The notes under the pieces were generated by a model that was given only the letters and a program-made list of their open reading frames with translations, was not told the origin of the DNA and did not search any database. Shown here in pieces: positions 36,946 through 47,391 of a DNA stretch of 64,000 nt. This stretch comes from Emiliania huxleyi CCMP1516 (taxonomy: Eukaryota > Haptophyta > Isochrysidales > Noelaerhabdaceae). Location of the stretch: the NCBI RefSeq assembly GCF_000372725.1, contig NW_005201192.1:498378-562377 (forward strand), written 5' to 3'. Both the position numbers and the translations under genes were made by a program. Positions within the stretch are counted from its first letter, which is position 1, and each line of letters begins with the position of its first letter.

Positions 36946-39345
36946 CTACGTCCTCTGCTTCTTGGCCGACTTGCCGTCAAGCTTGAGGTCGGCGCTGAGC
37001 ATCTTTGAGCAGATAGGGTGGTAGCCGTCGCGGTGCTGCATGAAGGTCCGGACGGCGACAGCGCTCTGCTCCTCCCACGCGAAGAGCTCGCGGTAGAGCG
37101 GCCGCACAAACTTCATCCGCCCGACGGTCGCCACGAAGTCGACCACCTCCGGGACGATGAAGGCGGCCCGGTGGCAGAGGCAGACGCGCTGCCACCGGCA
37201 GCGCAGCTCGGCGTTGCGCGTCGCCGTCAGCTGGTAGAGCTCGTCCATCCGCTGCAGCGCGGCGAGGGGGAGGAGCGGCGCGCCGGCCTTGTGCGAGCGG
37301 GCGAGCAGCGACTCGAGGAAGTGCCTGCGGGTCGCGTCGCCGACGCGCGTCAGACGCGAGGGGCGTCGCGGCGGCGTGCTGTCCGGGATAGAGCCGAGAG
37401 AGGGCCGAGATCTGGCCGCGAGGGTCGGCGCGCGTCTTGAGCGGCGGCGGCAGCGCGGCGTACTCCTCGGCGGCGAACTGCCCCTCCGGGCAGGAGACCC
37501 ACCGCTCGACGAGCTGCGTCGCCTTCGCGCCGAGCGTGTCGGGGTAGTCGTACACGCCCTAAGACACCAAGCCACGCTCTCGATCCCGGCCGACCCTCGA
37601 TCCACACCTCGGCCGACCTCGTCGGGTCTCGGCTAGCTTCAGCCTGCATCGCGCGGTCGGGCATGCCTGGCTCGAGCAGCCACTTCTCCCACTCCACGCC
37701 GCTGCAGTCAACCCCCTCCTTGCCGCACCACTCGCAGAAGAAGGCGCGGAAGTCGGCCGACGTGAGCGTACGGCGCGCGTACGCGGCAATGTACGCCTTC
37801 GCGAAGGTCTCGAACTTTGCGTGCCCGCCGGCGACAGAGGTGAGGTGGTTGAGGAGGGCGAGACCTGTTCACGGCTGGGCGGTGTGAGAGAGACGCGGCC
37901 CGCGCGGGGGTGGCGAGGCGGAGGAGGGCGGCACTGCCCTTCTCGTACGGCACGGCGGAGAAGGCGTCGTCGGGGTCGATCCCGTCGAGGGGAGGCACGA
38001 GCGCCTACAGAGAGGGGTCGGGCGAGACGTCGGGCAAGACGTCGGGGAAGGGCCGATCCGGTCAAGGGGCGGGCCGGAGGGCCGTGAGGGGCGAGGTTGC
38101 GCCGAACTGACTCACCGCCTCCTCGAGGTGGGTGAGACTCTCCTACGGGCAGCCGGAGGGGCGGGTCCACGAGGCCGTCGGCTCGGCTCGCCCTCGAGGG
38201 TGGCCTCTCCTGCATCTGGAAGTTGTACAGCTCCTCTCCTCTCCTCTCCTCTCCTCTCCTCTCCTCTCCTGCATCTGGAAGTTGTACAACTCCTCTCCGT
38301 GTGGCGAGAGGCGGGTCAGGACCCGGTTCTCGAGCCAGCGGGTCCAGCCCTCGTTGAGCCAAAAGTGCTCCCAGGTGTGGTTGGTGACGAGGTTGCCGGT
38401 CCAGCCGTGCGCAACCTCGTGGCAGATGACGTTTGCGAGCGAGCGGTCTCCGGCGAGCAGGGTGGGTGTCGCGAAGGTGAGGCACGGGTTCTCCATCCCT
38501 CCGTACGGGAACGAGGGAGGCATGCACAGGATGTCATAGCGCGACCAATCGTACGCGTGGCCAGTCAGATCCTCCGCGGTTGCGATGAAGCGCTCCGTCT
38601 CGCCAAACTCCCACGCCACCGCCTCCACCATGCACGGCTCGGCCCACACAGTCGTGCGCGGCCCCACCCGCTTCGAGCCGAGCTCGCCGACGGCGACCGC
38701 GACCAGGTACGAAGGGACGGGCCGGTCCTGCTGGAAGGCGAAGCGGCGCGTCGAGCCGTCGCCGGCAGGGACCTCCTGCGGGCCGCCCTGCGGCTCGGCG
38801 CTCATAAGCGCCGTCGCCCAGGCGGGGACGGTCACCTCTGCATCGTACGTGAACTTGCACGTCGGCGCGTCGGCGCACGGGAAGAGGGCCCGCGCGTGGA
38901 TGGCCTGACACTGGCTGAACATGTACGGCCGCTGCTTTCCTGCTGTCTGAGCGGGCGGCAGCCACTGCAGCGCCGACGACTGCGGCGAGGTCGAGTAGGT
39001 GAGGGAGACGGTCAGCTCGTTGCCGGGCTCGCGCTCCGCCTCGGGCACCGGCACGGCCAGCGGCGTGCCGAGGCACTCGTGCGGCGCGAGGCTGCGGCAC
39101 TCCACGGTGTGGCCATTCACGGTCGCCGCCGTGACCGCGAGGCCGGCCGTGGTGTCGAGGACGAGCGCCTCGGCCGCCTCTGCAACGATGACTGTCCACG
39201 TGGCGGTGCCCGCGATCTCCTTGGTCGCAAAATCGACGCTGAGCGAGAGAGAGAGGTGCTTGAAGGAGAAGGCGGTCACGGACGCGAGCGTCGACTTGTC
39301 GGTCGTGCACCCGATGCGTGCCTCGGCGTCATGCGACATGTACAC
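36946..39345 (-). CDS. LTA4H: M1 zinc aminopeptidase, leukotriene-A4-hydrolase-like
   Basis: Cytosolic zinc metallopeptidase; in animals it also hydrolyses the epoxide LTA4, a role not implied here. N-terminal beta domain in one exon, including SQCQAIHARALFPCADAP. Substrate-binding GGMEN: SFPYGGMENPCLTF. Zinc site: VICHEVAHGWTGNLVTNHTW with the third ligand in FWLNEGWTRWLENR (HExxH plus E). Further exons: ESLTHLEEA, then across a GTGAGT intron ALVPPLDGIDPDD with FSAVPYEKGSAALLRL (catalytic Tyr region); GGHAKFETFAKAYIAAY and DFRAFFCEWCGKEGVD; EWEKWLLEPGMP; and the helical C-terminal domain with FVRPLYRELFAWEEQSAVAV and the ending LKLDGKSAKKQRT. A 36-bp exon duplication lies at 38204-38298. It diverges from the transporter gene. 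Confidence 0.9.
38204..38298 (-). repeat. 36-bp exon duplication around a CTCCT run, in the aminopeptidase gene
   Basis: Positions 38204-38239 and 38263-38298 are identical at 35 of 36 bases and encode ELYNFQMQER twice. The 23 bp between are pure CTCCT repeats. The period is 59 bp. If the segment between equivalent points is removed as an intron, the only AG-ended choice that keeps frame starts with GA, so splicing here is uncertain. Confidence 0.85.
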
Positions 39346-39827
39346 GACTCAGCGCCAGATTATTCTCTCGTCGGCAAGCTCGGCGGAAGCAGGGGAGCGG
39401 CGATATCTGCTGTCTTGCCGCTGCTCGGTGTTCTCGGTGGATATCCTTTGGCCGCCGCGTTGGGTAGCGAGGTGTGAACAAGTTCCTCGCAAGACCGAGG
39501 GTTCACCTTCCAAGCTAAATGGATTCGCGGAAGAAATCCGAATCGCATCAATACTCAAAAAGTAAAAAGAAATTTTCGCAGAGAAGCTCTGTGTAGTTGA
39601 CCGGGCAAAAAAAAGAAAGAAAGAAAACGGACAACGCAAGGGCAACCCCATTCCTCCCTTGCGCTCTTGTTTCTTTCTTTCTTTCTGTGGGCACCGCGGC
39701 GGCACCCTTCCGCCACACCTCTGTGGCACTCCCCCCTCTCTTGTCGCTTTCTTAAGCGCCTGAGCTCCTCCCGAGGCTGAGCTTTCCCTCGCCCTGCGCG
39801 CTTTCTCTTTTTTGACCGGGCAACGCC
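39346..39827. promoter_or_regulatory. Divergent intergenic region with a fold-back
   Basis: 480 bp between the starts of the aminopeptidase and transporter genes. At 39612-39642 and 39656-39686 lie imperfect reverse-complement arms (AAAGAAAGAAAG...GCAAGGG and CCCTTGCG...CTTTCTTTCTTT) with a 13-base loop. A bidirectional promoter is inferred from position only. Confidence 0.5.
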
Positions 39828-42086
39828 ATGAGCGCCGCAGGCCCTCAAAATAGCATCGTGCTCTGGGTCGCTGTGCTGCTCGCGGCCTGGTGCACCTTTG
39901 CTATGGGCGGCGTTGTGTTTGGCGTCAGCGCCTTGTTTCCCGCGCTCTATGCGCAGAACTACAAGAGCTCGGCTTGCTCGGCCCGGTGCTCCGCCAGTGC
40001 GGCGACCAGCGCTGCCGCAGTCGGGAGCTGGCCGGCGACGACCAAGCGGCGGCTGGCTGAGGCTGGCGAGTTCCTCAGCGGCAGCAGAGGCACGCTGCTG
40101 GAGGTGGCTGCTTCGGCCGTCCTCCGCGGGCGCTCGCTGCACGAGGGCTCGTTCTTCGACAGGCTCTCGGGCAAGGCGGAGCACAGTAAAGCGGAGCACA
40201 GTCCCGGCGAGAGCAAGCCCGAGTCGCGGAACAGGCACGACGCGCCGCACCGGCGCGAGCTCCCTCCCCCGCAGCCGCACGCGCACTCGTGCTCCGACCC
40301 CTGCCCGCTCGGCGTCGAGACAAAGTGCTGCGACCACCAGTTCGTGGCGTTCAGCCTCGCCGCCTCGCTCGCCTTCTTCCTCGTCGACGCCGCCGCGGCG
40401 CCGTGGGGAGAGCTCGCCGACCGGCGCGGAGGCAAGCTCACCCTCGCGTGGGCATCGCTGCTCAGCATCGCCGGCTTTGCCGCCCTCGCGGGCGGGGCGT
40501 ACCTGCTCGACGACGCGATTGTGACCGCCGGGCTGCTCGCGCTGGGCTGCGCCGGGCCCGGCGTCTTCAACGGTGCGGCCCTCCTCCCTCCCCCGCCCCA
40601 GCCGCCCGCCGAGCGGCCTCGCCCTTCCGTCGGCAGGCGCCTTCTACGGCACGCTCGAGCTGATCGGCACCGGCGAGCCGAAGATCCGTGCGGCGCTCAC
40701 CTCGCTCAACGCGGCCGCCTTCGACGGCTCCGCCCTCGTCTTCATGCTGCTCCGCGTCGCGGCGAGGGCGGCGCGTGTCGGGCTCGCCGCACCGTGCCTC
40801 GCTTGGGCCGCGCTGTGCGCGCCGCTGTGTGTGGCTCTGTGGCGGCTGCTGCCGGCGCACGGCCCGCCGCTCCGGCAGAGGTCGAGGACACGTCCGCGAC
40901 ACGTCCGGGGATGAGCCGCAGGCGCACGGCTCGCTGCTCGCTCAGCCGGCGGCCGCCGCGTCGGAGCAGGTCGGGATGCTGCAGGTGGCGGAACAGAGAG
41001 GCGAGGCCGTCCTCCTGCAGCCGTTGCCTGGACCCTTGCGTTTGCCTGCAGGCGGCGGTAGAGGGGGAGAGCAAGAGCGAGGTGGGGGAGGATGCGGGTG
41101 ACGAGTCGGAGACCAAGAGCGACGTCGCTTTGCCGCTCAGCGCGCGGTGGAAGCGGGAGGAGGAGGCGGCGCGCTTGCGCAAGCTGGCCGTCGAGGTTGG
41201 CCTGTACGGAGGTGCGTAGAGAGGCCGTAGCAGGCTGCCTCAAAGGAAGTGGTTGCCGTCGAGGTGAGCGGCGGCGAGGTCGGGATGGGCGCGGTGCTGC
41301 TCTCGGCGAGCAATTGCTTGCTGGTGCTCTACATGGCGCCGCGCCGCCTCGCCTCCCGCCGCCACTTGGGCGACGGCTCACCGACGTGTCTCTGGACTCG
41401 TGTCGGTAGGCGGTGTACCACCTGGTCTCCAACTTTTACCTGGAGACGCAGATCGACCAGCTCGAGGAGCTCTTCGGCGAGCCGCACGCCGAGCCGGCTC
41501 TCCCCTCCAGGACGCGTCCCTGACCCTTCTCGGAGCTTTCCCCGCAGGAGCGGGGCACGCCGAGTGGCTCTCCTCCGCCTTCAACTTCGCCTTCCCGCTC
41601 GGAGGCCTGCTCGCTTCGGTGCCTGTCGCCAGCCTGCTCGAGCGCGCGGGCGAGGCCGAGTACTTTGGCATTGCGACGCTTCTCGCAAACACCTTCTCGC
41701 TCTGCTCCCTCTCCTCCTCGCGGCAGCCGCAGCTCGCCGCCGCGCTGCTCTTCGGGCCGGTGCGCTGCCTCACCTGGGCGTGCTACTTCCAGTTCCTCTC
41801 CACCGAGTCGCGCTACCCGCCCGGCCTCTCCGCGCGCGCGATGGGCTACAACAACGTCGTCATCGCCATCGTGGGCGCCGCCGGCCCGTACACGCTCGCC
41901 TACCTCGTCAACGAGCGGGCGCTGCTCGGCGGCGCCTCGATGGGTATGGGCAAGGGGCGGGGCGACAGCCGCTACCTGCAGGCCAAGCTCTTCCTCCAGC
42001 TCTGCAACACGCTCATTGCCATCTTCCCGTGCCTGCTGTGGCGCGAGCGGCGCCGGAAGCAGGCGGGGGCTGCACACTCGGGCTGA
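39828..42086 (+). CDS. Major facilitator transporter, SLC43/Fmp42-like
   Basis: Plasma- or organelle-membrane carrier; SLC43 members carry neutral amino acids, but the substrate here is unknown. Exon 1 begins with TM1 (IVLWVAVLLAAWCTFAMGGV) and GVSALFPALY; a long polar loop (about residues 50-160, with a His/Pro/Cys-rich end) leads to CCDHQFVAFSLAASLAFFL and the cytoplasmic GELADRRGGKL motif. Later exons: GAFYGTLELIGTGEPKIR, SALVFMLLRVA, an acidic central loop (EGESKSEVGEDAGDESETKS), AVYHLVSNFYLETQIDQL, then WLSSAFNFAFPLGGLLASVP, GPVRCLTWACYFQFLS and YNNVVIAIVGAAGPYTLAYL. It ends with a basic tail. Introns lie at about 40580-40640, 40870-41050, 41215-41410 and 41490-41515. About 12 TM helices in all. 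Confidence 0.75.
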
Positions 42087-42510
42087 GAGAGAGAGAGCGT
42101 GTGTGAGTTTTGCGACGATACTCTCTCACGTCTCACTCTTGTCGGGCCGTATACGTGTCGTGTTCGGAGTTCGCATTATTTTCGGCTCCTTATCGCGTTT
42201 TAGAGATCACCTTGATGCATGTGTCGTATATATGATATTTTGCGCGTGATATATATGGGAAATACGCGCATTACAATTGCGACGGTGTATATCATTCACT
42301 TTATATGCCACCGTTGCATATCCGGATATGCACAAAACGGTGGCACATAGTTTTGCGACGGTGTTATCATTCACTTTATGCCACCGTTGCATATCCGGAT
42401 ATGCAATGCGACGGTGTATCATTCAGTTTATGCCCCCCCGGCGTACCCGTGGATTCCGCATCGAATCGATATCTATGACGCATAGGCTTTTGCCCAGCTG
42501 AGGGGGTCTG

Positions 42511-42837
42511 AGTTTGCCCAAAGGCACCTCCAAAATCGAAATCGCGTCCTCTGGCTCAGCGCTTGGCGTGCGTCGATTTGCACGTCATGGTCGGCACCCC
42601 CTCGTTCATGACCTACAGCGTCCCCGCGAGCAGGAGGCCCCCAGCTCGAAACCTGGGCGACCCTTATATTTGTTTGATCACCCCGGAGCGGGCTCAATTC
42701 TGCTCTAGGTGCTTCCTACGAATTCTCACCCAATTATTTCAGCCAGGCGGCCCGTGCTCTGGTCGCTCTCGTCATGCGAGTGATTTCGAGCCTCCAGGAT
42801 GCTCCGGCATCTTACTTGAAAAAACCATCTAGAGATT
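42511..42837 (+). mobile_element. tRNA-derived SINE-like copy 1, cut by the gap
   Basis: Closely similar, on the opposite strand, to 45715-46045. It contains blocks with tRNA-like D/T arms: CAGCGCTTGGCGTGCGTCGA, then GCAGGAGGCCCCCAGCTCGA with AACCTGGGCGACC (a TTCGA-type T arm), then CTCAATTCTGCTCTAGGTGC. It ends at the Ns after ACCATCTAGAGAT. Confidence 0.65.
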
Positions 42838-42937
42838 NNNNNNNNNNNNNNNNNNNNNNNNNNNNNNNNNNNNNNNNNNNNNNNNNNNNNNNNNNNNNNN
42901 NNNNNNNNNNNNNNNNNNNNNNNNNNNNNNNNNNNNN
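42838..42937. other. Assembly gap (100 Ns)
   Basis: Exactly 100 unknown bases, probably a fixed-length placeholder. Translated frames across it are meaningless. Confidence 1.
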
Positions 42938-43110
42938 GCATAAAGTGAATGATACACCGTCGCAACAATCTCTCCTTCAGAGACAGAGTTTGCTTTGCCT
43001 TTGGACTGGAGTCTATAACTGTATAGGAGGAGACCAGACACACGGTGGTGACTGGTGTTTGATTGGAGTTTATGGTGCACACACAGTCCACACAACAGCG
43101 TCCCCCGGGG

Positions 43111-43293
<183 letters not shown>

Positions 43294-43294
43294 T

Positions 43295-44950
43295 GCGGGT
43301 GGGTAGGCCCTAAAACGGCGGGAGCGGGGTAGGGGTGCCGATGTAGGGGTGTGGAGGGGTCGGGAGCGAGGGCGGGAGTGTGGACCGTGACCTAAAGCCC
43401 TCCACCGATAGAGCAAGAGGTGTCAGGCGGCAGGGCCCAGAAGGGCACTCGGAGGGGTGGGGGCTTGGAGGGCTGGCCAAAAGCGAGGCGTAGGAGGGGT
43501 CCAGTGGGCTAGAGAGGGCTGGAGGGGTCGGAGGGGGCTGGAGGGGCCGGAGGGGTTGTGCGGATGGAGGGGTCTGGAGGACTCGGGGGGCTTGGAGGGC
43601 TCGGAGGGTGTTCCGGCAAGGCGGCAAGAGGGTCCCTAGCGCGAGGGGTGGGGCTTGGGAGGGGTGGAGAGCTCGGAGGGCTCGGAGGGCTCGGAGGGGT
43701 CGGAGGGGTCGGAGGGCTCGGAGGGGTCGGAGGGGTCGGAGGGGTCGGAGGGGTCGGAGGGGTCGGAGGGGTCGGAGGGGTCGGAGGGGTCGGAGGGGTC
43801 GGAGGGGTCGGAGGGGTCAGAGGGGTGTGGAGGGCTCGGAGGGCTCGGTTAAAGATACCCTGCAGGCATAAGCGCGTTTGGTATTTGAAATACCTGGGTT
43901 TCCGCTAACGGAAGCGACAGCCTCCCCAGACACACACTCATATGGAGCTCCTCGCTCGCCCGCCTGGCGGCGGCAGCGGCCATGGCGACGCTGACGGCGG
44001 CGGCACTCGTGGCGGTGACACTCGTGGCCGCGGCGGCGCCTGGGCAGCAGAGAGAGCTGTCGCTGCAGTGCTGGCGGCTGCTGGCGGCGGCGGCTGGCGG
44101 CGGCGGCTGGCGGCGACATTGCCGGCGGCGGCCATGCGGGGGCGGCGCTGCTGTGGCGGCGAGGCGGCGGCGTTGCAGCGCCCTGCCGCAGCAGGCCCGC
44201 CCGGATAGCACTGGCAGTCTGCCGGCGCGGCCGGCGCATTCGAATGTGCCCGCCGCGCCGGCAGACTGTTGGATGGCCACAGTCGCGAACGTGGGTGAAG
44301 TCGTGCGGCGCAGAGACCAGCTCATTCGCCGTCGCCGGTCCCTCGATCACGGGCGCCGTCGCCGGTTGACCCGCGTCCATGGGCGGATTCAGCAGGCCTG
44401 CAGCCCTCCAGCCCTACACACCCCTCTAACCCTCTCGCGGCGGGCACTCTCGGAAGATCCGCGCCATTCTTTTTTTGCGACCCCTCCCGGAGGCCCTTCC
44501 GACCCCTCTCGAGCCCTCCCGCCACGAAGATCCTCCCTTTATCCGACCGTCCCTCCGAGCCCACCCGGCGCCCGAGCCCTCTTGCCTATCACCCGAGCTC
44601 GGGGGGGCGGCGAGCCCTCCTGGACCCCACCACCCCTCCCGCCTCGCCCAGCCCTCCTGATCCCTCTCCCTCCCGGAATCCCGGTGGACCGCTCCACCCT
44701 CCCAGCGCGCTAGCCCTATGGGACCCTGTGGAGCCCTCCCGACGCCGATCCGACGGGGAGGACCCCTCAAGCCCTGTGGGCTGGCGAGCCCTCCGGTCGG
44801 AGGGGTGGAAGCGGGAGGGCTCGAGGACGGACCCCTCTCGCTCCAGGAGGGTGGAGGGGTGGAGGGTGGAGGGGTGGAGGGGTGGTTGAGCCCTCTAGCT
44901 CTATCGATATAGCCCTACCCCTCCCGCCGTTTTAGGGCCTACCCACCCGC
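43295..44950. mobile_element. Element A: 1.66-kb inverted-repeat element with mirrored GGAGGG / CCCTCC halves
   Basis: Terminal inverted repeats of about 40 bp: left 43295-43334, beginning GCGGGTGGGTAGGCCCTAAA, and right 44911-44950, its reverse complement with about two differences. The left third is GGAGGGGTCGG/GGAGGGCTCGG repeats (43340-43850); the right third is rich in the complementary GACCCCTC/GAGCCCTCC words (44400-44890). The centre (43860-44390) is GGC/GCC-rich, with a 16-bp inverted repeat (44215-44231 and 44254-44269) around GCATTCGAATGTGC. No transposase is recognisable, so it would be non-autonomous. Both ends meet (AC)n tracts. Confidence 0.65.
43663..43845. repeat. 10-bp minisatellite (GGAGGGGTCG) in element A
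   Basis: About 18 units of GGAGGGGTCG or GGAGGGCTCG in perfect tandem. The three forward frames read only Gly-Gly-Val or Ser-Glu-Gly type repeats and are not genes. Confidence 0.95.
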
Positions 44951-45140
44951 TATGACACACACACACACACACACACACATACCGTGTGTCAGAGTCGAGT
45001 GTGGTCGATTCGTCCCCCCACGGCCACGCGACAAACCACGTCTGTCTCCGTGTACCGTGATCAGACGTCAGGGGCGGCGACACCCCCATCTACAGATGAT
45101 ATGCGCATCTTGAGATAATATGCATCTAAGATGCACCCTC

Positions 45141-45697
45141 TTGGAGCGGCCGCACATTGCTCGGTACCCCCCCTGCACATCTAAAGCCATCCCTGCTGCT
45201 AGGGGGGGGGGTCTGACCCCCCCAGCAGCAGAGCGCTGCTGCTGGGGGGGGGGTCCCGACCCCCCCAGCAGCAGAGCGCACGGACCCAGCTCTCCCGCCT
45301 CTTCGCCGCCGCCCCCCCTCCACCCTCGGCTCGTGTTTGAGCGTACGCTCGAGGCGGTTGTGTTCACCGCGCCTTCGAGCCCGGTTGGCAGTAGGAGGGC
45401 CCGCCGGTGAGACCACTGATTTTGGTGTCGACCATAAATTCTCGCCACTGGAACACATGCTACTTACAGCTGCTGTCTGTACAGAGATGCCAGCACCCCA
45501 CACAGGCAGAGCGCTCCTGCTGGGGGGGGGTCCGGACCCCCCCAGCAGCAGAGCGCTGCTGCTGGGGGGGGGGTCCCGACCCCCCCAGCAGCAGAGCAAG
45601 TAGCAGAGCGCTGCTGCTGGGGGCTGGCGGGGGGGGGGGTCGGCCATGGCTTTAGATGTGCAGGGGGGGGTACCGAGCAGTGTGCGGCCGCTCTTGG
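45141..45697. mobile_element. Element C: 0.56-kb fold-back with C7-G9 hairpins
   Basis: Arms 45141-45190 and 45646-45697 are reverse complements (GGCTTTAGATGTGCAGGGGG; GGTACCGAGCA; TGTGCGGCCGCTC). Inside each half are two or more hairpins: GCTGCTGCTGGGGGGG, GTCCCGA, then CCCCCCCAGCAGCAG. It is nested inside element B. Confidence 0.7.
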
Positions 45698-45714
45698 ACT
45701 GCACACTGTCTTGC

Positions 45715-46195
45715 CTATGCTCGAGCATCTCTAGATGGTTTTTTCAACTAAGATGCCGGAGCATCCTGGATGCTCGAAATCACTCCCATGACGAGAACGA
45801 CCAACGCACCGGCCGCCTGGCCGAAAAACGTGGGTTCGAATTCGTAGGAGGCACCTAGAGCAGAATTGAGCCCGCTCAGGTGTGAACAAAAAATATAAGG
45901 GTCGACCAGGTTTCGAACTGGGGGCCTCCCGCTCGCGGGGCGGCACTCGGCGAAGAAAGAGGGGGTGCTACCCGTGACGAAAAACGGACGCACACCAAGC
46001 GCTAAGCGTGAGGACGCGATTTCGAATTCGGAGGTGCATCTGAGCAAAATTGGGCCCGCTCAGGTGTGAAAAATTATAAGGGTCAAAGCTGCCGATTCGA
46101 TCCGGAAGCCACTCGACCACCGAGCGGCCGACGGCCGAAGTAAGCAGAGTAGATGATGGTCTGGAGGTAGTGTCCACTCAGCGACCGATACCCGT
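45715..46195 (-). mobile_element. tRNA-derived SINE-like copy 2, composite
   Basis: On minus it contains several tRNA-like heads in a row. One reads GCCGCCCCGCGAGCGGGAGG then CCCCCAGTTCGAAACCTGG, close to a tRNA anticodon stem plus T arm; another at 46085-46140 reads CTCGGTGGTCGAGTGGC, like a tRNA D arm, followed by GATCGAATC. The stems are too degraded and too closely packed to be functional tRNA genes. Copy 1 is at 42511-42837. Confidence 0.65.
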
Positions 46196-46202
46196 AACAC
46201 AC

Positions 46203-46870
46203 TACCGGGGGAATTAGACACAACAGATACGCACAACCGACGCCCGAAGTGCCAAAGAAGGACGTCATTAGTACGAAACCTCAGAAGGCCATGGGCGCCG
46301 AGAGAACATTCCCCCGAGAGCAAAAAAGAAAAAGCACAAACAAACCTCCTTCCCAGGTTACCCCTGCCAAATGTCGCCGCTCTCGGGGCATGCTATCCTG
46401 TGTAAGCAGGGCAGGTGGGGGGGGGGGGGGGGCAGTCCCTCTGGTCTGATACTGGTGTGGTTCTGTCCCCAGCGTCGGAGGCAAGGGCGAAGCTAAGAAT
46501 ATTTAATTTTTTTGGAGATGAGGGGGTGCCGGCGGGCGACCTATGTAGCATACCGGGGGAATTAGACACATCAGATACGCACATACCGACGCCCGAAGTG
46601 CCAAGAAGGACGTCATTAGTACGAAACCTCAGAAGGCCATGGGCGCCGAGAGAACATTCCCCCGAGAGGACAAAAGAAAAGGCTTCGCACCCCCTCCTTG
46701 CGCAGTGACCCTCGCTAAGTGTCGCCGTTATCGGGGCACGCTATCCTGCGCAGGCAGGGCAAGGGGGGGCGGGACGCAGTCCCATCTCTCCTGTGTACGG
46801 GTGGGTTCTGTCTCCAGTCTCGGAGGGGGGCAAAAAGATAAGAATATCTATATTTTTTCCTGGATGCTCG
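46203..46870. repeat. Two tandem copies of a 348-bp unit
   Basis: Unit 1 (46203-46550) and unit 2 (46551-46870) each start CCGGGGGAATTAGACACA, contain CGAAGTGCCAA, GGACGTCATTAGTACGAAAC and GGCCATGGGCGCCGAGAGAA, then a GGCAGGGCA-G-run block, and end with an AT-rich AAGAATAT tract. The first 130 bp are nearly identical; the second halves diverge more. Confidence 0.9.
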
Positions 46871-47351
46871 AATCATCTGAAGATGCTGCGCATCCCAAGA
46901 TGCTTGGCATTTAACGATTAAAATGCAAGTTAAATTATAAAGACTTGAGCGGCGTGTGAGCCCTTGGATCAAAAGTTGGAATGGAGACTGTGAATCTATG
47001 CTAATTTCAGTTGCTATGCTAAGTCGTAAGTGAGATGTGACTAACTGCTCTACATTCTACATCCTCTGCACCCTCCCTCAGCTGCTCTGTCGTCTGTGGA
47101 ATACTACTGATGGCGATGGAACTGGGAGCCAGTGAGTGATCGTGGGGCGTGGGGGGCACTTAGCCCTGGTGCTAATGCTGACGAGAGAGAGAATTCTTGA
47201 TACGAAACCACGACGACACACACCAGTCGACTCGCATCGGTTGCCTCCATGAACGGCGGAGCTATTCTCGCGCCCACACCACACCTGGCTCCAACGTGGA
47301 CACGCCCATAGCTGGGGACACTACTAGGTCACGCATGGCATCACAGAAGTT

Positions 47352-47391
<40 letters not shown>

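Larger units (their letters stand above)
42278..42967. mobile_element. Inverted-repeat unit D (GCGACGGTGTATCATTCACT arms) spanning the assembly gap
   Basis: Three left copies of GCGACGGTGTATCATTCACT-TTATGCC (about 42280, 42354 and 42409) face one reverse-complement copy at 42938-42967. Two of the left copies carry the 18-bp perfect palindrome TGCATATCCGGATATGCA (42315-42332 and 42388-42405). A SINE-like copy and the N gap lie between the arms. This could be a small inverted-repeat transposon with a repeated left end. Confidence 0.55.

Noticed and set aside
43558-43908. Gly-rich and Ser-Glu-Gly repeat proteins
   Set aside because: Translation of the 10-bp minisatellite, which is open in all three frames because 10-bp units contain no stop.
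45900-45960. Functional tRNA gene
   Set aside because: The anticodon and T arms are tRNA-like, but the acceptor stem and D arm do not pair and a diverged copy exists at 42511-42837; a SINE-like origin fits better.
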